From: Priestia aryabhattai B8W22
GTDB lineage: Bacteria; Bacillota; Bacilli; Bacillales; Bacillaceae_H
Assembly (NCBI RefSeq): GCF_000956595.1
Contig: NZ_JYOO01000020.1
Coordinates: 33,951 to 97,950, forward strand
DNA: 64,000 nt
Reading direction: 5' to 3'
The position numbers were made by a program, and so were the translations under genes. The notes below the pieces were generated by a model that saw only the letters and a list, made by a program, of their open reading frames with translations, did no database searches and was not told the DNA's origin. This document shows positions 1 to 8,775 of this stretch, piece by piece. The stretch's first letter is position 1; every line of letters begins with the position of its first letter.

Positions 1-140
1 GTATAGGCTATCTTTGTCCCAACAAACGATGTACTCCATAAAAGGACGGCTATTACGGAAGCACTTATGTATAAACCATTTCCTCTTCTAACCTTTCTTG
101 TTGTTAAGCTTTCTTGATGTTTCGCTATCATTGTATCCAT
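1..140 (-). CDS. EamA/DMT-family transporter, N-terminal part only
   Basis: This is the start of a minus-strand gene that runs off the left edge, so about 46 codons are visible. The ATG is at 138-140 and is preceded by a GGAGGTG ribosome binding site (146-152). The translation has a short charged N-terminus followed by a first membrane helix ending in LLWSTSFVGTKIAY. This resembles the hallmark first helix of EamA/RhaT drug-metabolite exporters (LLWGSSFVAxK). The substrate cannot be inferred from this fragment. It is divergent from the TrmB-type regulator at 298, which may control it; the roughly 150-bp gap between them would hold both promoters. Confidence 0.75.
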   Translation of the reverse strand, partial: MDTMIAKHQESLTTRKVRRGNGLYISASVIAVLLWSTSFVGTKIAY

Positions 141-297
141 TATTACACCTCCAAGCAGTATTAAAAAATATATAGTAGCTACTTTTGTAGCGTCTAAAAT
201 TAAATTATAATTTTTAATCCAAACTGTCAAGGGTACTAATGGTATACTTAGTTTAAAATTATTGACTCTATCCGGGTATTATCAAGGAGGACCAATC

Positions 298-1140
298 ATG
301 ACACTAGATATAATAAAAATTTTGAAAGATGTAAATTTTACTGAATATGAGGCAAAAGCATATTTAGCTTTACTAGAAAAATCTCCTCTTTCAGGGTATG
401 CTATTTCATTAAATTCTGGAGTGCCCAGATCTAAAATTTATGAAGTATTAGGGGGACTAGTGGATCGGGGAGAAGTCATGATCAGTCATGAAAATCCCGC
501 TCTATATACACCGTTACCTCCTAATGAATTAATCAACTTGAAAAAACGTAAAGCTGAATCCTCGTTTGAAGTAGCTGAAGAAGCTCTTGAAAATTATTCT
601 TATGTATCTTTAAATAGAGAAAACATCTGGAACATTACAGGTTATGAGCCTATACTAAATCGTACAAAGGAAGCTATAAAAGAAGCTACAGGGCGTATTT
701 TATTGGAAATATGGGCAGAAGATGCCCAGGAACTAAAAGAAGAATTACAAGCAGCAGCCAAAAGAGGTGTAGAAATTTTAATTGTGTCCTATGGAGATTT
801 AGTATTTGATTTTGCGCAGGTTCATCAGCATGATGCAAGCGAAGAAATAACCAATGAATATGGGGGACGATGGATTGTTCTAAGTGCTGATGATCGAGAA
901 GTAGTTGCAGGTATATTATCACTTGGTAAGGACAGCCGTGCTGCCTGGACGATGCATCCGGGATTAGTTATGCCAATTACAGAAGTTATCATTCACGACT
1001 TGTATATCTATGAAATGATGAAAAAACATCGAGGAATCCTAGAGTCAAGCTTTGGTCCGAACCTTATTGAACTTCGTAATCGATTTAAATTTAACTCATC
1101 AGGTTATAGTGTAGCAGCAAAATTAGGTTTGATTAAATAG
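298..1140 (+). CDS. TrmB-family transcriptional regulator
   Basis: The protein is 280 residues. The ATG at 298 is chosen because AAGGAGG lies at 284-290; an upstream in-frame start at 262 lacks such a site. Residues 1-75 form a winged helix typical of the TrmB family (the FTEYEAKAYLALLE and SGVPRSKIYEVL stretches). A short coiled linker and a C-terminal TrmB effector domain of the phospholipase D-like fold (about 110-250) follow. Known TrmB proteins sense sugars or other small molecules and repress or activate transport and catabolic genes. The divergently transcribed EamA exporter at the window edge is the obvious candidate target. The ligand is unknown. It is a single-gene unit with no clear terminator directly after it. 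Confidence 0.85.
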   Translation: MTLDIIKILKDVNFTEYEAKAYLALLEKSPLSGYAISLNSGVPRSKIYEVLGGLVDRGEVMISHENPALYTPLPPNELINLKKRKAESSFEVAEEALENYSYVSLNRENIWNITGYEPILNRTKEAIKEATGRILLEIWAEDAQELKEELQAAAKRGVEILIVSYGDLVFDFAQVHQHDASEEITNEYGGRWIVLSADDREVVAGILSLGKDSRAAWTMHPGLVMPITEVIIHDLYIYEMMKKHRGILESSFGPNLIELRNRFKFNSSGYSVAAKLGLIK

Positions 1141-1404
1141 CCAGTATTAATGCATATATATGCTCATAATAAAGTTACTTATTATAGTCACCGTTATTGC
1201 TAGCTGTAACATGTTTTACGCAAACTAACTTCGTATAGGGGATGTCTTCATGGTTAATAAGGACATTTATTTCCTGAGACCTTGAAGATGACCATAATAA
1301 CTTATGTTAGACGGTGAAATGAACTCTGTCTTGATATTATCAAATCAAAAACGTAATTCTTAATAAAGTGGAAAATGATAGTGGTAATCTTATAAGGAGA
1401 TTAG

Positions 1405-1482
1405 ATGATGAGAGATCATGATGATCAAACGAGCGAGGGATTAAATCAAATATCTGAAATCATTCTTAAAAGAACTGATTAA
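1405..1482 (+). CDS. Possible 25-residue small protein
   Basis: A short frame begins with two ATG codons (1405 and 1408) downstream of AAGGAG at about 1394-1399. It encodes a charged peptide beginning MMRDHDDQT and ending LKRTD. A U-run terminator hairpin follows five bases after the stop, so ribosome binding site, frame and terminator are arranged like a real mini-gene. The peptide is not recognised, has no membrane segment or signal peptide, and the length gives no statistical support. It could equally be the remains of a longer gene. Confidence 0.35.
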   Translation: MMRDHDDQTSEGLNQISEIILKRTD

Positions 1483-1486
1483 GTAA

Positions 1487-1530
1487 AAGAATTCTTGGAG
1501 AAGTAATATTTTTCCAAGTATTCTTTTTTA
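1487..1530 (+). terminator. Intrinsic terminator
   Basis: A 13-bp stem (AAGAATTCTTGGA with TCCAAGTATTCTT, one mismatch) is followed by a run of T. It closes the possible mini-gene at 1405-1482. Confidence 0.7.
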
Positions 1531-2218
1531 GATTATGAGGTTTTTATAGATCGTTGATATGACTACATTCTTTGGATAGCTGAAAGGAAAGAGCATGTAT
1601 AAAAAAGCCCGCATTCTATATTAACAATCCACCTGTCCTGCAAACAATAGGTGGCATTTTAATAATTACTTTAACATCTTATAATTTGATTTAAATACAT
1701 TGTCCGTAAACGTATAAGAAAGGGCAGCATTCTATTGAGGAAAGTGTCCTTAATGCAAGATAACGTGTGTGAAAATTAATTGTAGCATGATGTTTCTTTG
1801 AAAAAGTTGAAACGATAAATACAAAAAGACTTGCTCAAGGTAAAAAGCAAGTTAAAAGAAAGATAATCACGTGGTAATTCCATTATAATCCCCAAATAGT
1901 GAGCGTATATTAAAATATAGTTAAAATCAAATTAATTCATAAAAAAGATCAATTGGTTTTTTTTAATTGGTGGCAATTACATAACGTAAACACTAGCCAC
2001 CTGAAAGGAGTTAGCTAAAAAATTCTATTACTGCTTTCATAAGAATTATACCTTAAAACAAAAAGCACCCGTGGAGGCGAGCGTTTTTATAAACTTAACG
2101 TGTTAAAGGAGAAGCGATTCGTCAGCAAAGGGAGGAGGCTGAGTAGTTACAGGACATGCTCGTTTTGTTGTAGTTATACGTATTTAAAGTAATTCAACAA
2201 ACATCCATTATCAGAGTA
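1531..2218. other. Gene-poor stretch with degenerate repeat
   Basis: No convincing gene is visible on either strand. A small hairpin GGTGGC/GCCACC sits at about 1969-2003. From about 2055 to 2180 there is a segment that recurs in diverged form at about 2600-2720: a CACCC-containing hairpin, then AAAGGAGA, then a CAAAGGGA stretch. This looks like decayed duplicated sequence rather than a functional gene. Confidence 0.4.
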
Positions 2219-2470
2219 CTATTTCGTTAATTGATTATACATTTCTTCTAGCTCTGAAAAAGAGATATCTTTAGATGCATAACCTACAGCAGCATCCACA
2301 ATTCTATCAAAACCTTCAGGTGAGATACTTTCTGCTTTGAGGTATCGCTCATACTGCTCTAGTTGCTTTTGCTGGTTTTCTAAATCCCTCTCTTTCCCTT
2401 CGTAATCAGGAGCTTTCATGGTTTCAATATTTTTTTTAACAACATCAACATACTGTCTTAATTCTTCCAC
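2219..2470 (-). CDS. Small conserved-looking acidic/coiled-coil protein
   Basis: This encodes 83 residues if translation starts at the GTG at 2468-2470, which is nine bases after the AAGGAG at 2482-2487. The ATG at 2477-2479 is almost on top of that site and is less likely. The product is soluble and rich in Glu, Gln and Lys. A predicted helical coiled-coil middle part (about 20-55, with LENQQKQLEQYERYL) and an amphipathic C-terminus are visible. I do not recognise the family. It stands alone on the minus strand between two repeat-like stretches and about 430 bp upstream of bioC in map order. It is probably monocistronic. Confidence 0.6.
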   Translation of the reverse strand: MEELRQYVDVVKKNIETMKAPDYEGKERDLENQQKQLEQYERYLKAESISPEGFDRIVDAAVGYASKDISFSELEEMYNQLTK

Positions 2471-2599
2471 GCTTATCATTCTCCTTACATTTTTGAAGTA
2501 ACACATAGGGCAAAAATATGAAACATCGGGGAAGGTAAAGTGGCACTCTTCCTTTATAAATATTGGATTAACCCTTCAAAATTATACATTTAAAAAGAC

Positions 2600-2625
2600 G
2601 AAAACACCCATAGAGGGTGCTTTTC
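2600..2625. terminator. Hairpin, probable terminator
   Basis: The stem AACACCC-ATAGA-GGGTGCTT is flanked by A and T runs on both sides, so it could act in either direction. It lies downstream of the bio operon on the minus strand. The surrounding 2480-2899 interval otherwise holds only the second, diverged copy of the repeat seen at about 2055-2180. Confidence 0.5.
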
Positions 2626-2899
2626 GAAAAAACTCTTTATTGAAAGGAGAGACCATTCACCCACAAAGGGAACGGCGGATTGCTTATAGTATGTGTTATT
2701 TTCTTAAATTTATATGTGAAATAGGAAAGGCGGTTGAGCAAAAACTTATTAAACAAAATAACAGTATGAAGAAACGTGCTCTTTCACATAGAAATTGATA
2801 TAAGATGATACGAGATTTTATATAAAATACTTTCTTGTATGACGCTTTTTAATTTAGCTGCAATCCATCACTTCTAGAGAGTAACCAGGGCAGGATTGG

Positions 2900-3724
2900 C
2901 TATTGGTTCGTTTTTGTCACATTAAATATTAAACAATGATAGGTTACTTTTATTCCGTTCTCATTACGATAATCGGTTTCATATAGATTGATTAATTCAC
3001 GAAAAAATGAAGGGCGTTGACAGTAGCTTTCCTCGTTACTGTTACTTGCTCCAATTTTTTTTATTGATGTAAAAAATGCCTGAACGGTCGGAAAGTATTG
3101 AACCTCTAGTTTCTCCATTTTTGATAGTTTAAATGGATGCTCTCTCAATGGAACTAATGCTTGTTCACAAATTTGAGACAACTCTTCAAGAGAAAAAAAC
3201 GATTGGCCAGGTGAACTGTTACTGAAAAGACCAAGCTTTTGTTTCGCATGACTGTAGCATGAATGAAGCTCTTGAAATGTACGATTACCAAAGGTTGAAA
3301 ATAGCAGGCTGCCTGCAGGCTTAAGTTGTTTATACAATTTTTTTATTGTCGTATGAAGACTATTAAACCACTGAAATGTTGCATTCGAAATAATAAGGTC
3401 ATAATGTCTTTCTATCCTTAGTTCCTCGATATCTCCGCATATGAAAGAAACTCGATCTTCCGTTACTTTTTTCTTTGCTAACTCAATCATTCCTGATGAC
3501 AAATCAACTGCTGTAATAGCAGCCTTAGGAAAGTTTTTGCACAATAATTGTGTTAAATAACCCGTGCCGCAGCCAATTTCAAGAATCGTTATTTCCTGGT
3601 TGAAGAAATTAGTGGAAAGCTGATCTATTAACTGGTTTGCCATGCTTTTTTGTACATCGGCATAAGCATCATAAGTTTTAGCGTGATTATTGAACCTTTT
3701 CTTTAAAAGTTGCTTATTAATCAT
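2900..3724 (-). CDS. bioC: Malonyl-[ACP] O-methyltransferase BioC
   Basis: BioC methylates the free carboxyl of malonyl-ACP with S-adenosylmethionine, disguising it so that the fatty acid synthase can build the pimeloyl chain of biotin. The 274-residue protein has the class I methyltransferase fold. Motif I (ILEIGCGTGYLTQLL, about residues 47-61), motif II with AVDLSSGMIELA and the acidic IICNAT-like ISNATFQWF region are visible, which is characteristic of BioC. Its ATG overlaps the end of bioH by 8 bases, so the two are translationally coupled, and it is the last gene of bioF-bioH-bioC. It acts in the cytoplasm. The paired presence of bioH makes this assignment firm. Confidence 0.92.
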   Translation of the reverse strand: MINKQLLKKRFNNHAKTYDAYADVQKSMANQLIDQLSTNFFNQEITILEIGCGTGYLTQLLCKNFPKAAITAVDLSSGMIELAKKKVTEDRVSFICGDIEELRIERHYDLIISNATFQWFNSLHTTIKKLYKQLKPAGSLLFSTFGNRTFQELHSCYSHAKQKLGLFSNSSPGQSFFSLEELSQICEQALVPLREHPFKLSKMEKLEVQYFPTVQAFFTSIKKIGASNSNEESYCQRPSFFRELINLYETDYRNENGIKVTYHCLIFNVTKTNQ

Positions 3725-4463
3725 AAATGAGCTCCTTTTCGAGAAATTTCTCTATAAGCTGCGTGCACTGCTGAGGCTTCGTAAAAAAAGGAATATGGCC
3801 AGCTTTTTCTAGGATACACAGCTGCGCTTTTCCACCAATCCTTTCAGCTATGAAGGAAGAAGACTCAGGTAAACATATTTGATCATCTCTTCCATGAATC
3901 AACAAACAAGGAGTTTGAATTTGATTGAGTTGCATTCTAACATCTTGTTGGAGTAAATAATTCAGCCCTGTAAGGAGGGAATGCGTACTGTCTCCTTGAT
4001 AATTACGCTGAGCAAATTCCATAAATTGCTGATGAAATTTCTCTTCTTTTTCAGATTTAGTGAACATAGCGTTATAAAATGCAGTAAGTGTTTTTTCTTT
4101 ATTACGCTGTAGTTGTTTCTTCATACGTTCAACGATGCGTTGCTCCCATCCAAATGTATTATGCACGTCGTTTGTAAAGCGACTAGTTCCGCCAATTAAT
4201 ATGAGTCCTTCTATCTTGTTAGGGTATAAACTTGCAAGTTCAAGCGTTACAAGGGAACCTAATGACCAACCCATTAAATAAACAGTACCTTGAGTGGAAG
4301 TAAGCAATTGCATTGCTCGTTCTCTAAAGTCACTTAGTTCTTTTACACCTCTCCAGTCTGTACACAAAACGTTACATATAGTTGACAATGATTTTATGAG
4401 TGGGTGAAACGCTGCTTTTTCCATTCCCCATCCGGGAAATATTATAATAGTGGATGGTTTCAT
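3717..4463 (-). CDS. bioH: Pimeloyl-[ACP] methyl ester esterase BioH-like alpha/beta hydrolase
   Basis: BioH removes the methyl group added by BioC, releasing pimeloyl-ACP for BioF. The 248-residue protein is a small alpha/beta hydrolase: the oxyanion-hole region FPGWGM near the N-terminus, the nucleophile elbow GWSLGS, a late HGRDDQICLP acid-containing strand and the catalytic His in AGHIPFF. The start ATG (4461-4463) overlaps the TGA of bioF as ATGA, which argues for coupling and against the longer upstream frame. Context between bioF and bioC supports BioH rather than a generic esterase. Sequence divergence from the E. coli enzyme is expected for Bacillaceae versions. Confidence 0.88.
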   Translation of the reverse strand: MKPSTIIIFPGWGMEKAAFHPLIKSLSTICNVLCTDWRGVKELSDFRERAMQLLTSTQGTVYLMGWSLGSLVTLELASLYPNKIEGLILIGGTSRFTNDVHNTFGWEQRIVERMKKQLQRNKEKTLTAFYNAMFTKSEKEEKFHQQFMEFAQRNYQGDSTHSLLTGLNYLLQQDVRMQLNQIQTPCLLIHGRDDQICLPESSSFIAERIGGKAQLCILEKAGHIPFFTKPQQCTQLIEKFLEKELIYD

Positions 4464-5638
4464 TGAATCACACTCATTTCTTTTCCAATTAGAGAAACTT
4501 TTTTTATGGCCCACTCTAAATCTTCTCGAGTATGATCTGCTGTTACAGTAAAACGAATTCTTGCTTTGTTTTCAGGAACAGTAGGGGGCCTAACTGCAAT
4601 AGCAGCAATTCCTTCTTTCTGTAAACGCGCTGCAAACTGCATGGTTCTTTTGTTTTCTCCCGTCAAGATTGGAATAATTTGAGACTGACTTTTGCATGTG
4701 TTGAATCCTTCATATGTAAGTGCTCTTCTGAAAAATAGTGCATGTTGTTGAAGAAGTGTGCGACGCTCTGTGTCTTGTTGTACCTTTTCAATTGCAGCCG
4801 TTATTGCACCGAGTATAGCAGGGGGAAGAGCGGTTGAATAAATGAATCCTCGCATTCTATTTTTAAGATAATCTATCAGCCACTGTTTTCCGGTAACATA
4901 AGCTCCAAATGAGCCTAGTGCTTTACTAAACGTTCCCATTTGAATATCAATTTTATCTTGCAGATCAAGAAAATGCGCATATCCTTCACCATTTTTTCCG
5001 TATACACCGCTTGCATGAGCTTCATCAATCATTAGTAGTGCGTTATATTGCTCTTTTAACTTAACAAGCTCCTTGAGCTTGGCAAAGTCACCATCCATAC
5101 TGAAAATAGTATCTGTTACAATTAACTTCCGTGACTCTAAGGGAACTTTTTTTAATAAATTTTCTAGGTGGTTCATATCGTTATGGCGATAGCGTTGCAG
5201 CTTTGCACGGCTTAGCAGGGCCCCATCAATGATACTTGCATGATTTAACTTATCGTTGAAGATGAAGCCATTACGCGGAACCAAGGCTGAGATGATTCCT
5301 AGGTTTGCATTATAACCACTATTGATAATAAGTCCTGCCTCAGCTTTCTTCCAATTAACAAGTGCTTTTTCTGCTTTTTCATAAAGAGAGTGATTTCCTA
5401 CTATTAAGCGTGAAGCTGTTGCTCCTATTCCATACGTCATCACAGCATCACTCATTGTTTTCTTCAGCCCATTATCTCCTGCGTAGCCTAAATAGTTATT
5501 AGAGGCAAGGTTCAACATCCTTTGTCCATTGACTGTAAGCCATGGTTGTTCAGCAAATTCTGTAGTAACGAGGCGCCGTTTTTGAAAAATTTCATCTAAA
5601 TAGGCAAGTTCTCTCTTAATATCTTCTTCCCAATCCAA
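4460..5638 (-). CDS. bioF: 8-amino-7-oxononanoate synthase BioF
   Basis: This PLP-dependent enzyme condenses pimeloyl-ACP with alanine to 8-amino-7-oxononanoate, the first step of biotin ring assembly. The 392-residue product shows the alpha-oxoamine synthase signature: LNLASNNYLGYAG near the N-terminus, the substrate-pocket motif IDEAHASG, and the PLP lysine in GTFSKALGSFGAY. Translation appears to start at TTG (5636-5638), eight bases after GGTGGTG; no ATG is available nearby. It heads the three-gene minus-strand operon, directly behind a BirA-type operator. The rest of the pathway (bioA, bioD, bioB) is not in the window and must be elsewhere. Confidence 0.94.
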   Translation of the reverse strand: MDWEEDIKRELAYLDEIFQKRRLVTTEFAEQPWLTVNGQRMLNLASNNYLGYAGDNGLKKTMSDAVMTYGIGATASRLIVGNHSLYEKAEKALVNWKKAEAGLIINSGYNANLGIISALVPRNGFIFNDKLNHASIIDGALLSRAKLQRYRHNDMNHLENLLKKVPLESRKLIVTDTIFSMDGDFAKLKELVKLKEQYNALLMIDEAHASGVYGKNGEGYAHFLDLQDKIDIQMGTFSKALGSFGAYVTGKQWLIDYLKNRMRGFIYSTALPPAILGAITAAIEKVQQDTERRTLLQQHALFFRRALTYEGFNTCKSQSQIIPILTGENKRTMQFAARLQKEGIAAIAVRPPTVPENKARIRFTVTADHTREDLEWAIKKVSLIGKEMSVIQ

Positions 5639-5663
5639 TACACTTTCACCACCGAAAATAAAA

Positions 5664-5696
5664 TATGTTAACTTTATTATTTATATAGTTAACAAT
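5664..5696 (-). promoter_or_regulatory. BirA (biotin repressor) operator of bioFHC
   Basis: The arms TGTTAAC (5666-5672) and GTTAACA (5688-5694) are separated by 15 AT-rich bases. This matches the known Bacillus BirA operator architecture (TTGTTAAC - AT spacer - GTTAACAA). It lies just upstream of bioF, where binding of BirA-biotinyl-AMP would block transcription. Confidence 0.85.
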
Positions 5697-5902
5697 TATA
5701 TCTAATCATGCCTTTAAAACAGTGTCAAGATAAAATAATTTAAAGAAGAGATACTAGATAATTGTCTCTACATAGCCTGCTTCAGTTCATTTTTTTAATC
5801 TCATGAGTAGACATGCAGCCTTATTTCGTTACTTAAATAAAACCTTAAGAATCCATACTTTGTTCACTACTCGTATTTATTAATTAACTTCTTTTCTTAA
5901 TG
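5697..5902. other. Intergenic, no gene seen
   Basis: This AT-rich stretch between the bio operon promoter and a convergent terminator holds no supported frame on either strand. Confidence 0.4.
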
Positions 5903-5925
5903 AAAAAGCTGCCAAATAGGCAGCT
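5903..5925 (-). terminator. Intrinsic terminator of the 45-residue gene
   Basis: A perfect 7-bp stem AGCTGCC-AAATA-GGCAGCT is followed by a T run on the minus strand. It lies just downstream of the small minus-strand gene at 5949-6086. Confidence 0.85.
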
Positions 5926-5948
5926 AATAATACAGCTTTAATTTTCAT

Positions 5949-6086
5949 TTAAGGTTTTGCGTTGCCCGGAGGCTTGTTAGTTGGAAAAATTGCTTTTTCC
6001 ACATCTTCTGCTGCGATTACTGGATCTACCGTATTGCTATTTGGTTTGCCTTTTTGACTATTGCCTTTATCGCGTTTCTGACTCAT
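5949..6086 (-). CDS. 45-residue hydrophilic small protein
   Basis: This is a short minus-strand gene with an AAAGGAGA site (6095-6102) at good spacing from ATG 6084-6086 and its own strong terminator. The product is very polar (MSQKRDKGNSQKGKPNSN at the start), with a central acidic helix-like part and a Pro/Asn/Gly-rich tail ending PPGNAKP. Its composition recalls small Bacillus spore-associated proteins, but I cannot assign it to a named SASP family. No membrane segment is present. The combination of ribosome site, frame and terminator makes expression likely. Confidence 0.7.
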   Translation of the reverse strand: MSQKRDKGNSQKGKPNSNTVDPVIAAEDVEKAIFPTNKPPGNAKP

Positions 6087-6305
6087 TTTTAAATCTCCTT
6101 TCAAAGTTAGTTACATTGTTAAGATGAGTTAATAGAGCGGAGCTTATTCAAGCCATCGTCTTTTTTTAAATAACATTCTAGGACTTAAAAGTTCTTTTAT
6201 CGAGACTTATCAGACAATATGCTTCCTTAGATAGTTAGGTCGGGAATTTGTTTTCTTTAGCCGAATATATATTAGATAATTAAAACAAAGTAAGGTGGAT
6301 TAGAC

Positions 6306-6539
6306 ATGGATAAAAGGGTCATTTTTGACTTTGAAGTCGATTTTACTAATGGCGGTGGAATACAAGGGCAGGAATTTCGTCTTGATATTGATGGTGATGA
6401 TATCTCTGATGAAGAATTGACTAAATATATTGTAAAAGATATGAGGCTGCTAATGGTGGGTGAGGTAAGGATACTGAACAAGAGAATTATTAGCGAAAAA
6501 CATAAACGAAAACCTGCTGATGAAGATAGTGAAAAATAA
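6306..6539 (+). CDS. Small conserved protein with FTNGGGIQGQEFRLDI motif
   Basis: This 77-residue soluble acidic protein contains a strongly patterned segment, VDFTNGGGIQGQEFRLDI, then an EELTKYIVKDMRLLMVG helix region. I recall this pattern from small proteins, or domains, found next to cyclase/metal-dependent hydrolase genes, but no such gene is adjacent here. The function is therefore not assigned. The ATG is preceded by AAGTAAGGTGG at about 6289-6299. A terminator follows at about 6588. It is monocistronic, with the strand switching on both sides. Confidence 0.65.
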   Translation: MDKRVIFDFEVDFTNGGGIQGQEFRLDIDGDDISDEELTKYIVKDMRLLMVGEVRILNKRIISEKHKRKPADEDSEK

Positions 6540-6587
6540 AAAAACTTATTTATTTTTTGTTTTAACTACACAGGCATAATAGAAAAA

Positions 6588-6617
6588 AGAAGTTACCAAA
6601 AGGCGACTTCTTTTTTA
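6588..6617 (+). terminator. Intrinsic terminator
   Basis: The stem GAAGT...ACTTC has an inner complementary part and is followed by TTTTTT. It ends the transcript of the 77-residue gene. Confidence 0.75.
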
Positions 6618-6804
6618 TTTAACCTTGTTTTCACTCTTTTTAAGCCTTAAGGCATATGATTCGTTAGCTTACTAAGGTAGCTGCATAGTATCTAAAAAAT
6701 CATAATTCCACTTAGCAATCAGTATCTATTTCATTAATGTTTTTCTTTAATATACGCCCGTTTATAGACATTTTGTTTTGTTTTTTTATCTTAGACTGCA
6801 AAAT

Positions 6805-7284
6805 TTATAAGGACGAATTCTTTGATAGAGAGTAACACTTTTCATAAACAATCTGAAACCCGTACAGCACAAACGTTTTTATTAAAAAAACAAGGGATAA
6901 CTGAAATCTAGTCAACCGGGCTAAAGAGACATATCCTATTTTTTTTAACCATTTTAATCCGAAGTAAGTAAAAAAGGAATCAATAAGTATGTTTACTAAA
7001 AGATATAAGTTGAACTTTCCGTAAGTATATTTTAATATCCACAAAGATCCAACGAAAAAAGGACCAAATATCAATGGTAATTCTGCTAGAACATTCGGCT
7101 TGATTGAGTAAGGAAACCACCACCATTTTTTCTTCTCTGCAAACCTGCCTTCTGCAATAAGATACAAACTCATAAAAATGCTTCCTGGAAGGAATCTTTT
7201 CAGAGTCTTTCCTCCAATAAACGGAACACTAAACCAAGGTAAAATCGTCATTAAAATAAGTAGTAATTTATCATTTTTCTTCAA
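6805..7284 (-). CDS. Membrane protein, paralogue of the one at 15444
   Basis: A TTG start at 7282-7284 is favoured because AAGGGAG lies eight bases upstream. It also gives 159 residues, close to the 155 of its paralogue. The protein has about four hydrophobic segments, with a Trp-rich loop (KKKWWWFPY) after the first pair and an LKYTYGKFNLYLL stretch. It ends in a basic amphipathic region containing LYGFQIVYEK. Alignment by eye with the 15444-15911 product shows shared GP..xSLWILKxxYG, NI..D..F and L.RL..FQ positions. I do not know the function; this type seems to be a small Bacillaceae membrane family. Confidence 0.65.
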   Translation of the reverse strand: MKKNDKLLLILMTILPWFSVPFIGGKTLKRFLPGSIFMSLYLIAEGRFAEKKKWWWFPYSIKPNVLAELPLIFGPFFVGSLWILKYTYGKFNLYLLVNILIDSFFTYFGLKWLKKIGYVSLARLTRFQLSLVFLIKTFVLYGFQIVYEKCYSLSKNSSL

Positions 7285-7448
7285 GTGATAGTCTCCCTTT
7301 TCAAAAATATGGATATGTATATATATTCCCTTTTTCATGAGTGTTTATGTGATGAAATAAGAGATCCTGTTTTTTATTACTTTGGTTCATTTCTTCTAAA
7401 GCTTCTAATAAACATGTAGTAGTAAGGAAACCGAAGGGAGAGCTAGTA

Positions 7449-8264
7449 ATGATTTCATTATGGGAGGAACATTTATTTTGGTTAGAAATAATTCAGGACC
7501 ATGGTTATTTTGTACGCGATCACTTATCGGTGAAGGAAGTCGAATACGTCCAAACAGCTAAGCAATATATTCATTTGTTTGATGACTTGCTAAAACGACT
7601 GAACTATTTATCCCCTGATGTTATGCATAACGATCCTGCATTAATAGAATTCTCGAGAAAGGCCTGGTCAATTGCCAAAGGGTATTTTGATTTTGAAGGG
7701 TCTCTTCAGGCTCTTCGAATTGAAAACGAAGTGAATCTAAACTTATCTCCAACCTATCTTAATGGTACGTTAAGTGAAAATCAGGAATATTTAAGATTTT
7801 TATCTTATCTAGTAAAAGGAAAGGAGCCGGTTCCTCTTAGCTTAGTCAAATTAATGGATTTATGGCTGGAAGATCAGCTTGGACATGCCGTTTTGTTTAA
7901 AAACCTGCTTGATCCGATTGAGATTATGATATCTAAACAAGCAGATTTATATATCGGAAAATTTCAGGCATTCATTGTACAAAATCATCATTTAAAGGGG
8001 TATTTGCGATTTAAGCAGCCAGGTTTTGCAAGACAAACAGAATTTGCTTTAGAAGTGGGGAAAACAACTATTGAGATGAGCCAGTTTGTTTATGCTATGA
8101 CCGAAAAATACAAGGAGAACAAGCTTTTAAATAAGGAAACGTTAAGGTTTCTGATACATCATTTTCCTGAGACTTGTTATTTTATTAAAAAATTGAGTTA
8201 TTATGCTCCCGAATTGCAGCAAGAAGCCAACCAATGCTCATTAAGAAGAGTTTCCTATCTTTAA
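7449..8264 (+). CDS. DUF2935 family protein
   Basis: The 271-residue soluble protein starts at ATG 7449, behind a GAAGGGAGAG site. It is all-helical, with two repeats of a roughly 120-residue four-helix unit. The N-terminal WEEHLFWLEIIQDHGYFVRDHL and the later MDLWLEDQLGHAVLFKNLLDP segments carry the Glu/His pattern of DUF2935. Structures of this family are ferritin-like with a metal site, but the biochemical role is not established. Related genes occur singly in Bacillus. It stands alone here; downstream sequence up to 8433 holds only a minus-strand terminator. Confidence 0.8.
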   Translation: MISLWEEHLFWLEIIQDHGYFVRDHLSVKEVEYVQTAKQYIHLFDDLLKRLNYLSPDVMHNDPALIEFSRKAWSIAKGYFDFEGSLQALRIENEVNLNLSPTYLNGTLSENQEYLRFLSYLVKGKEPVPLSLVKLMDLWLEDQLGHAVLFKNLLDPIEIMISKQADLYIGKFQAFIVQNHHLKGYLRFKQPGFARQTEFALEVGKTTIEMSQFVYAMTEKYKENKLLNKETLRFLIHHFPETCYFIKKLSYYAPELQQEANQCSLRRVSYL

Positions 8265-8340
8265 GATAAGCTAAAACATTTCATAGGGCCTAAATCCACT
8301 CCTGCTTTATATTTCTGTAAGCTTTATTTATATGTATATA

Positions 8341-8375
8341 AAAAAGAAAGGTCTACTTTAGAGGGGAGACCTTTC
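8341..8375 (-). terminator. Minus-strand intrinsic terminator
   Basis: GAAAGGTCT and AGACCTTTC form the stem and a T run follows on the minus strand. It fits the end of a transcript coming from about 8430-8600, where only a short remnant frame is seen. Confidence 0.65.
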
Positions 8376-8432
8376 TGGAGGAGGACTAATTATTGAAAGT
8401 AAAAGGAGTGTGGTGCGTATTTAATTAGTTTG

Positions 8433-8540
8433 CTATGTAAAAGCTACCTCAATGGTCCAATCCCCAGTACTTTTTACATCGCCAGTTATACCTTTCAGTT
8501 CTTTTTCTTTCCTTAAAAAAGATTTCACTCTCAAGCTCAC
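8433..8540 (-). pseudogene. Possible small gene or gene remnant
   Basis: A minus-strand frame ends in ELKGITGDVKSTGDWTIEVAF, a pattern that looks like real protein (beta-strand rich), and a terminator lies downstream. No ATG is found. A GTG at 8538-8540 gives 35 residues, but without a ribosome site, and the frame extends further upstream. It may be the C-terminal remnant of a deleted gene. I do not recognise the family securely. Treat as uncertain. Confidence 0.3.
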
Positions 8541-8775
8541 GCATCCATATCTAACAGCCGAATGATTCGTTCTTAATCCGTTTTTGATATTGACAGATTG
8601 GCTATATTTTGTGAGACTTAATATACATAATGTTCATTAGTTTACATCATGTGCAGAATGTGTGTTGATGGTACAAGATCGTTTAAATAGTCAATCATCA
8701 GAAACAGTGGCTGCACCCATACATGTCACAATTATATGTCTGACACTCAATAAAAGGTACACAAGGAGACGAACG

